Shown in pieces: positions 7,059-16,210 of a stretch of 20,537 nucleotides of DNA (positions are counted from its first letter, which is position 1; each line of letters begins with the position of its first letter). The stretch is from JBCDBH01 sp039184055 (GTDB lineage Bacteria; Acidobacteriota; Thermoanaerobaculia; Multivoradales; J023): positions 1 through 20,537 of the forward strand of contig JBCDBH010000062.1 in the NCBI GenBank assembly GCA_039184055.1, given 5' to 3'. Under the pieces are notes generated by a model. The model did not search any database, had not been told where the DNA came from, and worked only from the letters and a program-made list of their open reading frames with translations. The position numbers and the translations under genes were made by a program.

Positions 7059-7931
7059 ATGATCCGCGCCGTGCTGACCATCATCATTCCCGCTTATAAC
7101 GAAGCGGCGGTGATCGGCGACGTGCTCGCCGATCTGCATGCCAATTTGGGCGATGTGCCCGCTGAGATCGTCGTGGTCGACGATGGCTCGAGCGACGATA
7201 CGGCGGCGATCGTCGAAGCGGCGACCGCTGAGATGTCGAATCTGCGTTTGGTGCGGCATCCGCGCAATCGTGGCTACGGTGCGTCGCTGACCACCGGGAT
7301 CCGTGCCGCGCGGACGGAGTGGGTGTTGACCATGGATTCGGACGGGCAGCACAAGACGACCGATGTGGTTCGTCTGTGGGAGGCCGCCGGGCCGGACGCG
7401 GTGATCGGGCAACGCCGCAAGCTCCTGCATAGCCCGCTGTGGCGGATGCCGGGCAAGTGGTTGCTCGGCTTCATGGCGCAGATCCTCGCCGAACGTAAGA
7501 TTCCCGATCTCAATTCGGGGCTGCGCTTGATGCGACGCGAGGTGGTGAATCGCTATCTCCACCTGTGTCCGAGTGGCTTTTCCTTTTCCACCACCACCAC
7601 GATGGCCTTGCTCAGCCGGGGCTATCACGTCGAGTGGTTGCCGATCGACGTCGAGCAGCGGGTGGGCAAGAGCCGGGTGACGTGGAAGACGGGGCTGGCG
7701 ACGATCATGTTGATCGTCCGGATCACCGCGCTTTTCAATCCGCTACGCATCTTTCTCCCGGTGAGCTTCCTCTTTGGCATCGGCGGGGTGCTGTGGGGGG
7801 TGCCGTATATCTTGCTCGGCAATGGCTTGAGCGTCGGCGCGATGTTGTTGATCGTCACCGGGGTGCTGCTTTTCGCCTTCGGGGTGCTCGCCGATCAGAT
7901 TTCGCAGTTGCGACTCGAACGGTTCGAATAG
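7059..7931 (+). CDS. GT2 glycosyltransferase, polyprenyl-phosphate sugar synthase type
   Basis: A 290-residue protein. The ATG at 7059 is preferred over an in-frame TTG at 7026, because family members start just before the first strand (VLTIIIPAYNEA). The GT-A fold shows DDGS at 41-44, the DSD metal site at 93-95 in TMDSDGQH, the DLNSGLRLMRR segment and GKSRVTWKTG. Two hydrophobic segments close the C-terminus (about residues 228-280). Proteins of this layout move a sugar from a nucleotide donor to a polyprenyl phosphate on the inner membrane face, making the donor for ArnT/GT39-type transferases. An ArnT-like gene lies two genes downstream, which supports that reading; the sugar is unknown. 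It is the first gene of a four-gene plus-strand run, 12 bases before the asparagine-synthase gene. High GC, unlike the insert to its left. Confidence 0.86.
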   Translation: MIRAVLTIIIPAYNEAAVIGDVLADLHANLGDVPAEIVVVDDGSSDDTAAIVEAATAEMSNLRLVRHPRNRGYGASLTTGIRAARTEWVLTMDSDGQHKTTDVVRLWEAAGPDAVIGQRRKLLHSPLWRMPGKWLLGFMAQILAERKIPDLNSGLRLMRREVVNRYLHLCPSGFSFSTTTTMALLSRGYHVEWLPIDVEQRVGKSRVTWKTGLATIMLIVRITALFNPLRIFLPVSFLFGIGGVLWGVPYILLGNGLSVGAMLLIVTGVLLFAFGVLADQISQLRLERFE

Positions 7932-7943
7932 CGGTACAGGCTG

Positions 7944-9857
7944 ATGTGTGGCATTACCGGCATTCTCCGTTTCGATTCGGCGCGAGAGCCGATCGATTCG
8001 GCGTTGCTCGATCGGATGACGGATGTCCTGGCGCATCGCGGTCCGGATGGTCGAGGCACGTGGCATGACGAGGTCTGCGGGCTTGGGCACCGTCGGCTCG
8101 CCATCGTCGATGTGAGCGAGGCCGGTCGGCAGCCGATGGAGAACGAAGACGGCTCGCTCCAGCTGTCGTTCAACGGTGAGATCTACGGCTTTCGACCGCT
8201 ACGCGCGTCGCTCGAAGCCCGCGGGCATGTGTTTGCGTCGGACACCGATTGCGAGGTGGTGCTGCACGCCTTCGAAGAGTGGGGGACGCGTGCCTTCGAG
8301 CTGCTCGACGGCCAATTCGCCTTTGCTCTCTATGAGGTGAACGAGCGTCGGCTGCATCTGGTGCGAGATCGGATCGGCATCAAGCCACTCTTTTTTCAGC
8401 ACGATCGCGAGGCGCTGCGGTTTGGCTCGGAAGTCAAGGCGATCCTCGTCGATCGCCGGGTGGAGCGCCGGCTCGATGTCGAAGCGCTGGCGTATTTCCT
8501 CGGGCTCAACTACACCCCGGCCCCGTGGACGCTTTTCGACGGCATCCGGCAGCTCGAGCCCGGGCAGCGTCTCGAGGTTGAGGCCGACGGTCGCGTGAAG
8601 ACGATCACCTGGTGGCGACTCGGTGAGAGCGAGACCGAGCACGAATCGGGAGGCAGCTGGCGCGACGATCACGAGGTCTTCGACGACCTGCTGAGCGACG
8701 CGGTCCGTCGACGACTGATGAGCGACGTGCCGTTTGGCGCGTTCTTGTCGGGTGGCGTCGACTCGAGCACGGTGGTGTGGTGGATGGATCGTCACCTGAA
8801 CACCCCGGTGCGGACGTTTACGATCGGCTTTGGCGATAGTGATTTCGACGAGCGACGGTATGCACGTGAGGTGGCGCGGACGATCGGTGCCGAGGCGTAC
8901 GAGCGCACCGTCGAGGCCGACGCCGCGACGATCTTGCCGACGCTGGTCGCCCACGCCGAGGAGCCGACGGCGGATTCGTCGATGGTCGCGGTGTACCACC
9001 TGGCCAAGCTGGCGCGTGAGCACGTGACGATGGTGTTGGCGGGTGACGGCGCCGACGAGATCCTCGCCGGTTATCCGACCTATCCCGCTTACCGTCTGCA
9101 TCAAATCGCGCGGTTTCTGCTGCCCGATGCGTTGCACGGGGTGGTCGAGGCGGCGGTCGACCTGCTGCCGGTGAGCGATGGCAAGGTCACCTGGCGTCAC
9201 AAAGTCGAGCGCTTTGCTTCGGGTCTGCATCACGACGCCGAGGCGGCACACGCCACGCGGCGGCAGATCTTCGACGCTCGGGCGCGGGCCGCGCTGCTCG
9301 AGCCGCTCGGGGCCGATGCGCGGACGCGTGCCGATCTGATCGTTCTCTATCGCCGTGCCTTTGCAGCGTCGCGGGCGCGTCATCCGGTCGATCGCATGCT
9401 CGAGGTCGATACGCGGCTCTATTTGCCCAACGATATGTTGGTGAAGGTCGACCGGATGAGCATGGCGCACGGTCTCGAAGCACGGGTGCCCTTTCTCGAT
9501 CACCGTCTGGTGGAGCTGTGTCGCGACCTGCCGGCGAGTCGGAAATTGCGTTGGGGCGCGCGGGGCAAATACCTGCTCAAACGTTCGATGCGAGGTCGCC
9601 TGCCCGGGGTGGTGCTCGATCGTCCCAAGGCCGGGTTCAATATGCCCAAGGCGCGCTGGATCCGGCGTGGCATGCGACCGTTTGTCGAAGATGCGCTCGG
9701 CTCGAGCCGACTGGCCGATATGCCCTTCCTCGCGCCGATGCCGGTGCGACGGTTGCTCGACGAGCATTTTGCCGGTCGCGCCGATCACAGTCACAAGATC
9801 TGGGGCTTGTTGACCCTGTCGGAATGGTGGCGGAGGTTCTTTCGCGATGGACCGTAG
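7944..9857 (+). CDS. asnB: Asparagine synthase (glutamine-hydrolysing) type amidotransferase
   Basis: A 637-residue class II glutamine amidotransferase. It starts MCGITGIL, so Cys2 is the glutaminase nucleophile; RHGPDG-like (about 32-37) and SFNGEIYG (about 75) follow. The synthetase domain has the pyrophosphate loop LSGGVDSS at 268-275, GDGADEILAGYP and the LEARVPFLDHRLVEL block. The classical reaction makes asparagine from aspartate, glutamine and ATP. When placed inside a surface polysaccharide locus, as here, paralogues often amidate a sugar acid or another building block. Sequence alone does not separate the two roles, and the gene symbol names the family, not a proven role. It follows the GT2 gene by 12 bases and overlaps the next gene by 11 bases, which argues for coupled translation. 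Confidence 0.9.
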   Translation: MCGITGILRFDSAREPIDSALLDRMTDVLAHRGPDGRGTWHDEVCGLGHRRLAIVDVSEAGRQPMENEDGSLQLSFNGEIYGFRPLRASLEARGHVFASDTDCEVVLHAFEEWGTRAFELLDGQFAFALYEVNERRLHLVRDRIGIKPLFFQHDREALRFGSEVKAILVDRRVERRLDVEALAYFLGLNYTPAPWTLFDGIRQLEPGQRLEVEADGRVKTITWWRLGESETEHESGGSWRDDHEVFDDLLSDAVRRRLMSDVPFGAFLSGGVDSSTVVWWMDRHLNTPVRTFTIGFGDSDFDERRYAREVARTIGAEAYERTVEADAATILPTLVAHAEEPTADSSMVAVYHLAKLAREHVTMVLAGDGADEILAGYPTYPAYRLHQIARFLLPDALHGVVEAAVDLLPVSDGKVTWRHKVERFASGLHHDAEAAHATRRQIFDARARAALLEPLGADARTRADLIVLYRRAFAASRARHPVDRMLEVDTRLYLPNDMLVKVDRMSMAHGLEARVPFLDHRLVELCRDLPASRKLRWGARGKYLLKRSMRGRLPGVVLDRPKAGFNMPKARWIRRGMRPFVEDALGSSRLADMPFLAPMPVRRLLDEHFAGRADHSHKIWGLLTLSEWWRRFFRDGP

Positions 9858-11457
9858 CGAAATCGTCGTGTTGGTTTTGGCGGCGGTGCTCGGTGTGGGC
9901 GGGCTTTTCGCCGTCGCCGGTGGGCCGGTGTCGTGGGACGAGCTGCTCTATATGGATTTGTCGGCGGAGCCACGGGCCGATCCGTCGGTGCTCAACCGCT
10001 ACGTGCACATCTACGCTCAATCGCTGTTCATGACGATGGCCGGCAGCCCGCTCGACGGCGCTCGGCTCTACTGGGCGTTTTTGATGGTGGCGAGTGGCGT
10101 GCTCACCTACGCCGTGGCGCGCCGCTTTACACCCTCGTCGACCGCGCTCACCGGGGTGGTGGCGGTGGGTCTCCTGGCGTCGCAATACCTGATCGCCTAC
10201 TACGCCGGGGCGACCTACGCCGATTTCACCGTGATGGTGATCGGGCTGGTGGCGCTGGTGTTTTATCTATGGGCGCTCGATCGTCCAGTGCTCTTCCTTC
10301 CCTATGTCGGGCTCGGGGCGTGCTTGTACCTGGCGGCGCGCGCCAAAGAGACGGGCGCGGCTCTAGCGGTCTTGGCGATCGGCGCGGTGTTCCTGGTGCC
10401 GTCGTTTGGCCGACCCGAGCCGTTCAGGCGGATCGCCGCGCTGGCGGTCGGCGGTGGCGCGGCGCTCGTCGCGATGGCGTGTGTCGACGGCTTGCTCCTG
10501 GGCGATGTGCTCTTTTCGGTGCGACCGTCGAGCTGGGCGGCTTTGGGTGAGTTCAATCTCGGTCGGACCTATGACCGCACGGCCGAGAATTGGTTCGGGG
10601 AGATCGGTAGCACCGAGCTGATGCTGCTCTTCACGCTTTTCCTCGCCAGCGCCTGGCGACTCGATCTGGATCGCGCGCGTCGGTGGGTATGGATGCTGCC
10701 GCTGGCGCTCTTGGCGTTGCTGGTCTACACGATGGTGTTTGGCGCCTTCGGGGTGATTCCGCGTTATTTCCTGCCGGTTTACCCCGTGCTCGCCGTGCTC
10801 GCCGCGCAGCTGTTTCGGTTCGATCTCTACCGGATGCGTCAGGTGTGGCCGTGGTGGCTCGGTGCCGGGGCGGTGGCGGTGGTCTTCATTGCCGGAACGG
10901 CGATGATCTTCCTGGGCGCGCGTGACGCCGGGTGGGAGGTTCGTGACTATTGGCGCGCGATCGTCTTTCCACTCGGGTTGATCGCGCTCTTGGCTTTGAT
11001 GGTGTGGGTACGCAAATGGTCGGCGGGGCCGGCCAGCGCCGCTCTGGTGGCGGTCGCGGTGCTCGCCGCGCCGACGCTGGCCGGTGGGATCGATCACATC
11101 CGCCGGCTCGACGCGCCCGACAGTCGTTTTGGGCCGTTCGTCGCGCTCGAAGAACCGCTGTCGACCTTGGGGCCGGAGCAGCGGATCTTCGTGTCGCGGG
11201 CGATTTACCGCGACACCGGCATGCTCGGGCGCAACCGCTACGCCACCAAATGGATGTACACGGTCTATTTCGATCGTTTGATCGAGGTCGAGCAGATCGA
11301 CTTCGGCGAGATCCGGGATCTCGACCCGGGCGCGGTTGACTTCGTGTTGGTGACCGCCGAGGAGGCGCGTGAGCTGAGCGACGTGGCTCGGGCGGTGGAA
11401 GAGGCCGACGGGGTGGTGCTGCTGGCGCCTCACACCGTGCTTCGCGAGGCGGCATGA
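9847..11457 (+). CDS. ArnT/GT39-like polytopic membrane glycosyltransferase
   Basis: A 536-residue protein with about ten or more hydrophobic helices across residues 5-425 and a soluble C-terminal domain of about 110 residues. The first loop carries SWDELLY with Asp31-Glu32, the acidic pair expected at the catalytic site of GT-C enzymes, and ARAKETG at 164-170 matches the conserved K-E segment of the ArnT/PMT group. Such enzymes take a polyprenyl-phosphate-linked sugar and attach it to lipid, glycan or protein on the outer face of the membrane. The preceding GT2 is the expected donor synthase. The start overlaps asnB by 11 bases, and the stop overlaps the next ATG (ATGA at 11454-11457). The GT-C class is clear; the acceptor is not. 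Confidence 0.78.
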   Translation: MDRSEIVVLVLAAVLGVGGLFAVAGGPVSWDELLYMDLSAEPRADPSVLNRYVHIYAQSLFMTMAGSPLDGARLYWAFLMVASGVLTYAVARRFTPSSTALTGVVAVGLLASQYLIAYYAGATYADFTVMVIGLVALVFYLWALDRPVLFLPYVGLGACLYLAARAKETGAALAVLAIGAVFLVPSFGRPEPFRRIAALAVGGGAALVAMACVDGLLLGDVLFSVRPSSWAALGEFNLGRTYDRTAENWFGEIGSTELMLLFTLFLASAWRLDLDRARRWVWMLPLALLALLVYTMVFGAFGVIPRYFLPVYPVLAVLAAQLFRFDLYRMRQVWPWWLGAGAVAVVFIAGTAMIFLGARDAGWEVRDYWRAIVFPLGLIALLALMVWVRKWSAGPASAALVAVAVLAAPTLAGGIDHIRRLDAPDSRFGPFVALEEPLSTLGPEQRIFVSRAIYRDTGMLGRNRYATKWMYTVYFDRLIEVEQIDFGEIRDLDPGAVDFVLVTAEEARELSDVARAVEEADGVVLLAPHTVLREAA

Positions 11458-12629
11458 AGGTCGCGTACGCGACGATCTTCGACCCGCTCGACGTTCGACG
11501 TGGCTCGGGCACCTGGTACCACCTCGGTCAGGAAATCGCCCGGCGTGGCCACGACATGACCTGGATCGGCCCGCTCGAGGTCGACGATCCGTTCGCGACG
11601 CGCATGGTGCGCTCGCTGCATCGTCGCCTGGGTAAGCGTTACAAACGCTATCTCGATCCGGGGGTGGCCAAGGCGCGGGGGCGCCAGGTGAGCGAGCAGC
11701 TCGGTGACGCCGAGCTCGTCATCACCAACGATTACGCGATCGCCGGTCATACCGCGACCGACGTGCCGGTCGTGCTCTATACCGACGCGATGATTCCGCT
11801 CGACTACCCGGCGGGCGTGGCGCCCGACGCGCGGATCGCTGGTCTGTCGTCGTGGGGGGTGAAGCGTCTGCAGGCCACGGTACGCAAGGGGCTCCGGGCG
11901 GTGTCGTTGGCGGTGTATCCGGAGACCGAGCTCGCCGACGCGGCGGCGCGGTATGCACCGTCGGCACCGATCGAGATCATTCCTTTTGGCGCCAACCTGG
12001 AGGATCCAGGGGCGATCGAGCGTCGCTTCGACACCGTGCGCGCCAAAGGCGTGATCGACTTGCTCTTTGTCGGCAAGGAATGGCGACGCAAGGGTGGCGA
12101 CGTCGCGGTGGCGGTGGCCGAGAGCCTGTGGGAGCGGGGCATGCCCGCGCATCTTCACGTCGTCGGCACGAGCTCGGGTGACGCTCGTACCGTCTCGCCG
12201 ATCGGCGCGCAGCGGGTGAGCTTTTATGGCCTGCTCGACAAAGCCGAAGCTACGCAGCGCGCCACCTTCGAACGTCTGTTTCGAAGCGCCGACGCTTTTC
12301 TCCTGCCGAGCTCCTCGGAAGGCTTCGTGATCAGCGTGCTCGAAGCGGCGGCCTATGGCTTGCCCGTGCTCGCCTACGACGTGCCCGGCGTGCGCCGTGC
12401 CGTCGAGCCGGGCGTCTCGGGTGAGCTGCTGGCGCTCGGTGCCTCGGCCGACGCCTATGCCGACGTCATCGCCAGCTGGTTCGACGTTCCGGCGCGCTAC
12501 GACGCTCTCGCCCGGGGCGCCCGCGAGCATTTCGCCACCTCGGTCAACTGGCCACGCGCGGTCGATCGGCTCTTCGAGACGATCGACCGCGTGATTCGTC
12601 AGCGGTCGAGCTCGACGAGCGCCTCGTAG
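11454..12629 (+). CDS. GT4-family glycosyltransferase
   Basis: A 391-residue cytoplasmic GT-B enzyme. The N-terminal domain has the RRGSGTWYHLGQEIARRGHD pattern (glycine-rich acceptor-side loop). The C-terminal domain has FVGKEWRRKGGD at 205-216 and the EX7E motif with Glu289 and Glu297 in SSSEGFVISVLEAA, which holds the nucleotide-sugar donor. Retaining transfer of a sugar to a growing glycan is the family role; the donor is not readable. Start and stop of the neighbour share ATGA, so translation is probably coupled. Its last 31 bases overlap the end of the convergent SGNH hydrolase gene, and the Ser/Thr-rich tail (SSSTSAS) is encoded in that overlap. Confidence 0.88.
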   Translation: MKVAYATIFDPLDVRRGSGTWYHLGQEIARRGHDMTWIGPLEVDDPFATRMVRSLHRRLGKRYKRYLDPGVAKARGRQVSEQLGDAELVITNDYAIAGHTATDVPVVLYTDAMIPLDYPAGVAPDARIAGLSSWGVKRLQATVRKGLRAVSLAVYPETELADAAARYAPSAPIEIIPFGANLEDPGAIERRFDTVRAKGVIDLLFVGKEWRRKGGDVAVAVAESLWERGMPAHLHVVGTSSGDARTVSPIGAQRVSFYGLLDKAEATQRATFERLFRSADAFLLPSSSEGFVISVLEAAAYGLPVLAYDVPGVRRAVEPGVSGELLALGASADAYADVIASWFDVPARYDALARGAREHFATSVNWPRAVDRLFETIDRVIRQRSSSTSAS

Positions 12630-13669
12630 AGCAAGTCTCCGACTTTCTCCGCTCCGCGCGGGGTCATGTGGGTGAAATCGTAGAAGTCGCGGTCGTCCCA
12701 ATCGGGATGACGAGCGAGGTCGATGAACCGGGCGTCGTGCTCGGCGGCGACGGTCGCCAGCACCGCATCGAAACGACGCATCATGTGCCAGGTGTCGACC
12801 CCGTTGATCTCGTGGCCTTCGTAGGGCCGTCGTCGATCGACGCCTTCGAGCCCCTGCTCGGTAAAGCGGTAATGCCGTGACGGTTGCGAGACGAAGATCG
12901 GCGCGGCACCGAGCGCGTGGGTCAGAGCGACCAGGCGCTGGAGACGCGCGGCGTAGGCGTCGAGCCGGAGCTGGAGAAAGACGTAGTCGCTGTGTAGAGG
13001 CTCGTCGGTCCACCCAAGCGTCGTGAAATCGACATTCTGATGACCGATCTTCTCGACCACCATGGCGCGCCAGGTGCTACGGACCGTGCGGGCGAGATGC
13101 CAGAGTGCGCTTTGCTCACGGATGGCACGGGCAAGCCCCGCGGGCTGATTTTCACCGAGAAGGTCGTCGTAATTGCTCCCGGCTTCTTTATGAAAGTCGT
13201 TGAGCCCGACATAGAACAGCACGTAGTCGGGAGCCAGATCCGGAACGTGGGGAAACCACCACTCGAAATTCTTGATGTGGCCGTAGGTCGACTGGCCGTC
13301 GACCCCAGCGTTGCCGACGGTGAGATCGTGCCCACCGGTTGCCAAACGCTCTTCGAGGATGTCCTGCCAGGTCTCACCGTCACGGATGAAGCGCTGGTCG
13401 GTGGTGCTGCCCCCGATGGTGAGCAGGTCGATGTCGCCTGGTGTGTCGTGGCTGCCACGGAGACCGTGCGCGTCGCGAGTGTAGGTGATGATCGGATCGT
13501 CGGCCGGGTAGAGATTCGAAACGTCATAGGTCCGCTCGACCGATCGCAAGAGCTGGAGCCGGTCGAGCGCTCGGGGGCGGATCCAGCCACCGAAGATCAG
13601 CTCGAGCACCACCACTCCGATCGCGAGGATCAGGCCATTGACCGCGACGATGGCGACGAGGCGTTTCAT
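12599..13669 (-). CDS. SGNH/GDSL hydrolase, membrane-anchored
   Basis: A 356-residue protein with one N-terminal membrane anchor (about 5-27) and an exported SGNH domain. Block I is TIGGSTTDQ with Ser88 as nucleophile; block II is GNAGVDGQS (about 119-127); block III is YVGLNDF with Asn157; block V is DFTHMTP with Asp331 and His334. The family removes or transfers acyl groups on sugars and lipids, and in glycan loci such enzymes set O-acetylation. Its location among glycosyltransferases supports that role by inference. The gene is convergent with the GT4 gene and overlaps it by 31 bases. It is divergent from the sulfotransferase gene, whose start is about 70 bases away. Confidence 0.87.
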   Translation of the reverse strand: MKRLVAIVAVNGLILAIGVVVLELIFGGWIRPRALDRLQLLRSVERTYDVSNLYPADDPIITYTRDAHGLRGSHDTPGDIDLLTIGGSTTDQRFIRDGETWQDILEERLATGGHDLTVGNAGVDGQSTYGHIKNFEWWFPHVPDLAPDYVLFYVGLNDFHKEAGSNYDDLLGENQPAGLARAIREQSALWHLARTVRSTWRAMVVEKIGHQNVDFTTLGWTDEPLHSDYVFLQLRLDAYAARLQRLVALTHALGAAPIFVSQPSRHYRFTEQGLEGVDRRRPYEGHEINGVDTWHMMRRFDAVLATVAAEHDARFIDLARHPDWDDRDFYDFTHMTPRGAEKVGDLLYEALVELDR

Positions 13670-13741
13670 GGCGTGAGTCTATGGGACGGGTGAATGTTCT
13701 CTTGGTACGATGCCAGGTACGAATCTCAGCGGAGCGATGGA

Positions 13742-14704
13742 GTGAAGCCACTATTTATCTTTGGCCCCGGCAAGTCCGGGACGACCCTGGTCGGCGCCTT
13801 GCTCGACGGTCATCCCGAGGTGGTCACCTTGCCGGTCGAGACGCATGTCGTCAGTCGGCTCGCGCTACCGGCGACGCGCGATGGCTTCGACGATGCCTTG
13901 AGTGCCTTTGTGCGCGCACGGTACGAGCGCCTGGCCGAACGCGGCTATCTCGATATGGAATATGCCGCCTTTCGCGACGCCATCGATCGCCGGCTCGGAG
14001 ACGATCGCGATGCCCTCTCGGTGCTACGCGCTCTGGTGATGGCCTATGGCGAAGGCAAGGGGTGGCTCGGTGAGAACACCCGCTATTGGGGCGACAACAC
14101 GCCGAGCTATGCCAAGACGTTCGAGCCGCTGCTCGAAGCCGCCGGTCAAGAGGACAGCGACTTTCGCGTCCTCCACATCCTGCGTGATCCCCGCGACAAT
14201 TGGTATTCGTGGCGGCGCTATCGTGACAAAAAGAAGCCCCACCGGAAATGGGATCTACCGTGGTTTCTCCGTCGTTGGTATCGCTCGGCGCATCTCGCCG
14301 GACGGCATCTCGATCGCTTTGGACCCGAGCGCTATCGGATCATGCGTTACGAGGATTTGGTCGAAGAGCCCGAAGCCGAAACCCGTCGAATCGCCGACTT
14401 TCTCGGGATCACCTGGCGGGACAGCATGTTGATCCCGACCCGTGGCGGCTCACCGTGGGGAGGCAATTCGATGCACGGCAAGACCTTCCAGGGGATCTCG
14501 AATAGCTCGGTCGGTCGATGGAAGGACGCTCTGGACGAGAACGAACGAGCCGAGATCGAGCGTTGTCTCGGACCCGAGATGCGGGCCCACGACTATCCAC
14601 CGGTCGATCCGTCACGATCGGCTCGTGTGTTTCGCTGGCGCGAGACCGCTTCCCTGTGGCGTCAACGCCGCGCGATTCGAAGCGTGCTCACCGCCTTGGG
14701 ATAA
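13742..14704 (+). CDS. Sulfotransferase family protein
   Basis: A 320-residue protein. I chose the GTG at 13742 over the ATG at 13694: GGAG lies seven bases before it, and the protein then begins MKPLFIFGPGKSGTT, placing the PAPS 5'-phosphosulfate loop (GPGKSGTT, 8-15) at the N-terminus as is usual. The 3'-phosphate segment is LRDPRDNWYSW at about 147-157, followed by YRIMRYEDLVEEP and a C-terminal GRWKDAL block. The enzyme would move sulfate from PAPS to a hydroxyl or amino group; beside glycosyltransferases the acceptor is probably a glycan or glycolipid. No PAPS synthesis genes are in view. It is divergent from the SGNH gene; the intergenic region carries GGTACGA twice (13704-13710, 13716-13722). 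Only three bases separate its stop from the convergent membrane protein gene. Confidence 0.86.
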   Translation: MKPLFIFGPGKSGTTLVGALLDGHPEVVTLPVETHVVSRLALPATRDGFDDALSAFVRARYERLAERGYLDMEYAAFRDAIDRRLGDDRDALSVLRALVMAYGEGKGWLGENTRYWGDNTPSYAKTFEPLLEAAGQEDSDFRVLHILRDPRDNWYSWRRYRDKKKPHRKWDLPWFLRRWYRSAHLAGRHLDRFGPERYRIMRYEDLVEEPEAETRRIADFLGITWRDSMLIPTRGGSPWGGNSMHGKTFQGISNSSVGRWKDALDENERAEIERCLGPEMRAHDYPPVDPSRSARVFRWRETASLWRQRRAIRSVLTALG

Positions 14705-14707
14705 GAC

Positions 14708-16210
14708 TCAATCCGTCGACTCGAGCCGGCTCGGGTCGGCGAAAACCTTCCAACCCGGCAGATCATCAAGCGTGGTTTTCTCCGAGAACTCGGGGAGCCA
14801 TTTGTGTACGTGGAGCCCGGGGTTGTCGTCGTGCACGATGAGATACGACGCCGCGGGTGGCATGTGTTCACGCAGGTGCTCGTCGCTGAGCGGAAAGCCG
14901 GCCAGTTTGCGATCGTGCACGTTGTAGTCGAGATGGTAAAGCTCGCCCTGGGCGAGCAGGGTCGAGAGCGGGTTCCATGGAAAGTAGGCGCGGTCCGGGT
15001 GCGCCTTGGCGTAGAGATAGGCCTGTTCTTGCGGGTTGTCGCGCCAGGTCGACAGATCGTCGGGCGCGCCTTGGAGCTGGGGCAGAGTGGCGAGCGTGGC
15101 GATGGCCGCGCCGCCGATCAGCAGCTTGCGACCGAGGTTGGGACGCGTCGGGAGCAGGTCGCCGTGGGTCACGACCCAGGTCGCGGCGACGAGGAAGAAG
15201 GCGAGCGCGTGGTACGAGTTGGGATTGCCACCGATGATCAAGCGACCGAGCACCGAGGTCGGAATGAGAAAGATCCCGGCAATCAAAAACAACGACCATG
15301 GCGGCCAGCTCGGACCGTCCCCGGAGCGGGTTTGCATCGCGATCAGTACGGCGAGGAGAAAGGGCGAGGCGAGGATCAGCAATTCGATGACGCTGATCGC
15401 GAAATAGCCGACCGAGCCCAGGCCGCCACCACCTAGGAACGGATGCTCGGCGGGCACCACGATGATGTTGAACCACATCGCCGAAGCGTCGAAAAGCACG
15501 ACGAAGAGCAGGCTGATGACGATCGCCGAGGCGGCGAGCCATAGGAAGAGACGGATGGCGACTTCGCGTCCCCAGACTTTCCAGCCGTAGAGCAAGAGCG
15601 CGAAGGCGAGCGGGGCTTCGACCTGCTTGGTCCAGGCGGCGAGCACCGTGGCGATGGCGGCGGTCGCCAGATGAGCCGTGCTCGGTGGCTCGGTACGAGG
15701 TCGTGACGCGCTCCCGACCAGCGCCCAGCAGGCGAGTAGCGCCAGTCCGATCGCCGGTGCGTCGACGTGGATCGAGGTGGCGGCTTGACGGATCGGTGGC
15801 AGGAGCGAGAACGCCGCCACGGTCAGGACAAAGCCCAGCAGCCCGCGTCGGGTCGGCCGTGTGCCGACGGTGAGCAGCCACAGCGGGATGAGCAGCGTGA
15901 GCTGATTGATCCCTCCGGCGATCGCCAGCACGGTGGTCGGTGTCGAGGCGAGGGCCGCGGGGAGAAAGAGAATCGCCTTGACCGGGCCGTAGAGGGTCGA
16001 CATCACCGGTCCACTATCCGCCGGGTAGTAGAGCGAGAAGCCTTTGATCATCGCCACCGAGGGCAAAGCGCGCGCCGCGTTCCAATCCCAATCCGGCATC
16101 CGCGCCAGGTAGGTGAGGTAGAGCAGAGCCAAGACGAGAGCGGCAAGGGAGAGCAGAACGACTTCGCTCCACGAGGAGCCGGACGAGGAGGTGGCGCGCG
16201 TCATGGGCAT
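14708..16210 (-). CDS. Polytopic membrane protein, probable GT-C glycosyltransferase
   Basis: About 500 residues. Hydrophobic helices run from near the N-terminus (WSEVVLLSLAALVLALLYLT) to about residue 390, followed by a soluble domain of about 100 residues. The build resembles the GT39/GT87-like membrane transferases or the related DUF2029 group: an early polar loop after helix 1 (MPDWDWNAA) and a TKQVEAP segment in a cytoplasmic loop. No decisive catalytic motif is visible, so the class is inferred from topology and context. The start is uncertain: a GTG at 16252 and ATGs at 16210 and 16204 are all in frame, and none has a good ribosome binding site. The 3' end nearly abuts the convergent sulfotransferase gene. 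The 5' side is divergent from the permease gene. Confidence 0.62.
   Translation of the reverse strand: MPMTRATSSSGSSWSEVVLLSLAALVLALLYLTYLARMPDWDWNAARALPSVAMIKGFSLYYPADSGPVMSTLYGPVKAILFLPAALASTPTTVLAIAGGINQLTLLIPLWLLTVGTRPTRRGLLGFVLTVAAFSLLPPIRQAATSIHVDAPAIGLALLACWALVGSASRPRTEPPSTAHLATAAIATVLAAWTKQVEAPLAFALLLYGWKVWGREVAIRLFLWLAASAIVISLLFVVLFDASAMWFNIIVVPAEHPFLGGGGLGSVGYFAISVIELLILASPFLLAVLIAMQTRSGDGPSWPPWSLFLIAGIFLIPTSVLGRLIIGGNPNSYHALAFFLVAATWVVTHGDLLPTRPNLGRKLLIGGAAIATLATLPQLQGAPDDLSTWRDNPQEQAYLYAKAHPDRAYFPWNPLSTLLAQGELYHLDYNVHDRKLAGFPLSDEHLREHMPPAASYLIVHDDNPGLHVHKWLPEFSEKTTLDDLPGWKVFADPSRLESTD

Noticed and set aside
8199..9794. 531-codon minus-strand reading frame opposite asnB
   Set aside because: It lies wholly inside an unmistakable asparagine-synthase gene and its product is rich in Arg, His and Gln without any family pattern.
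10363..11433. Minus-strand frame opposite the ArnT-like gene
   Set aside because: It is rich in His, Arg and Gln, typical of antisense frames in high-GC membrane-protein genes; no domain is visible.
11430..13013. 527-codon minus-strand frame across the GT4 and SGNH genes
   Set aside because: It spans two recognisable genes in a shadow frame, and has low-complexity Arg/Ala composition and no motif.
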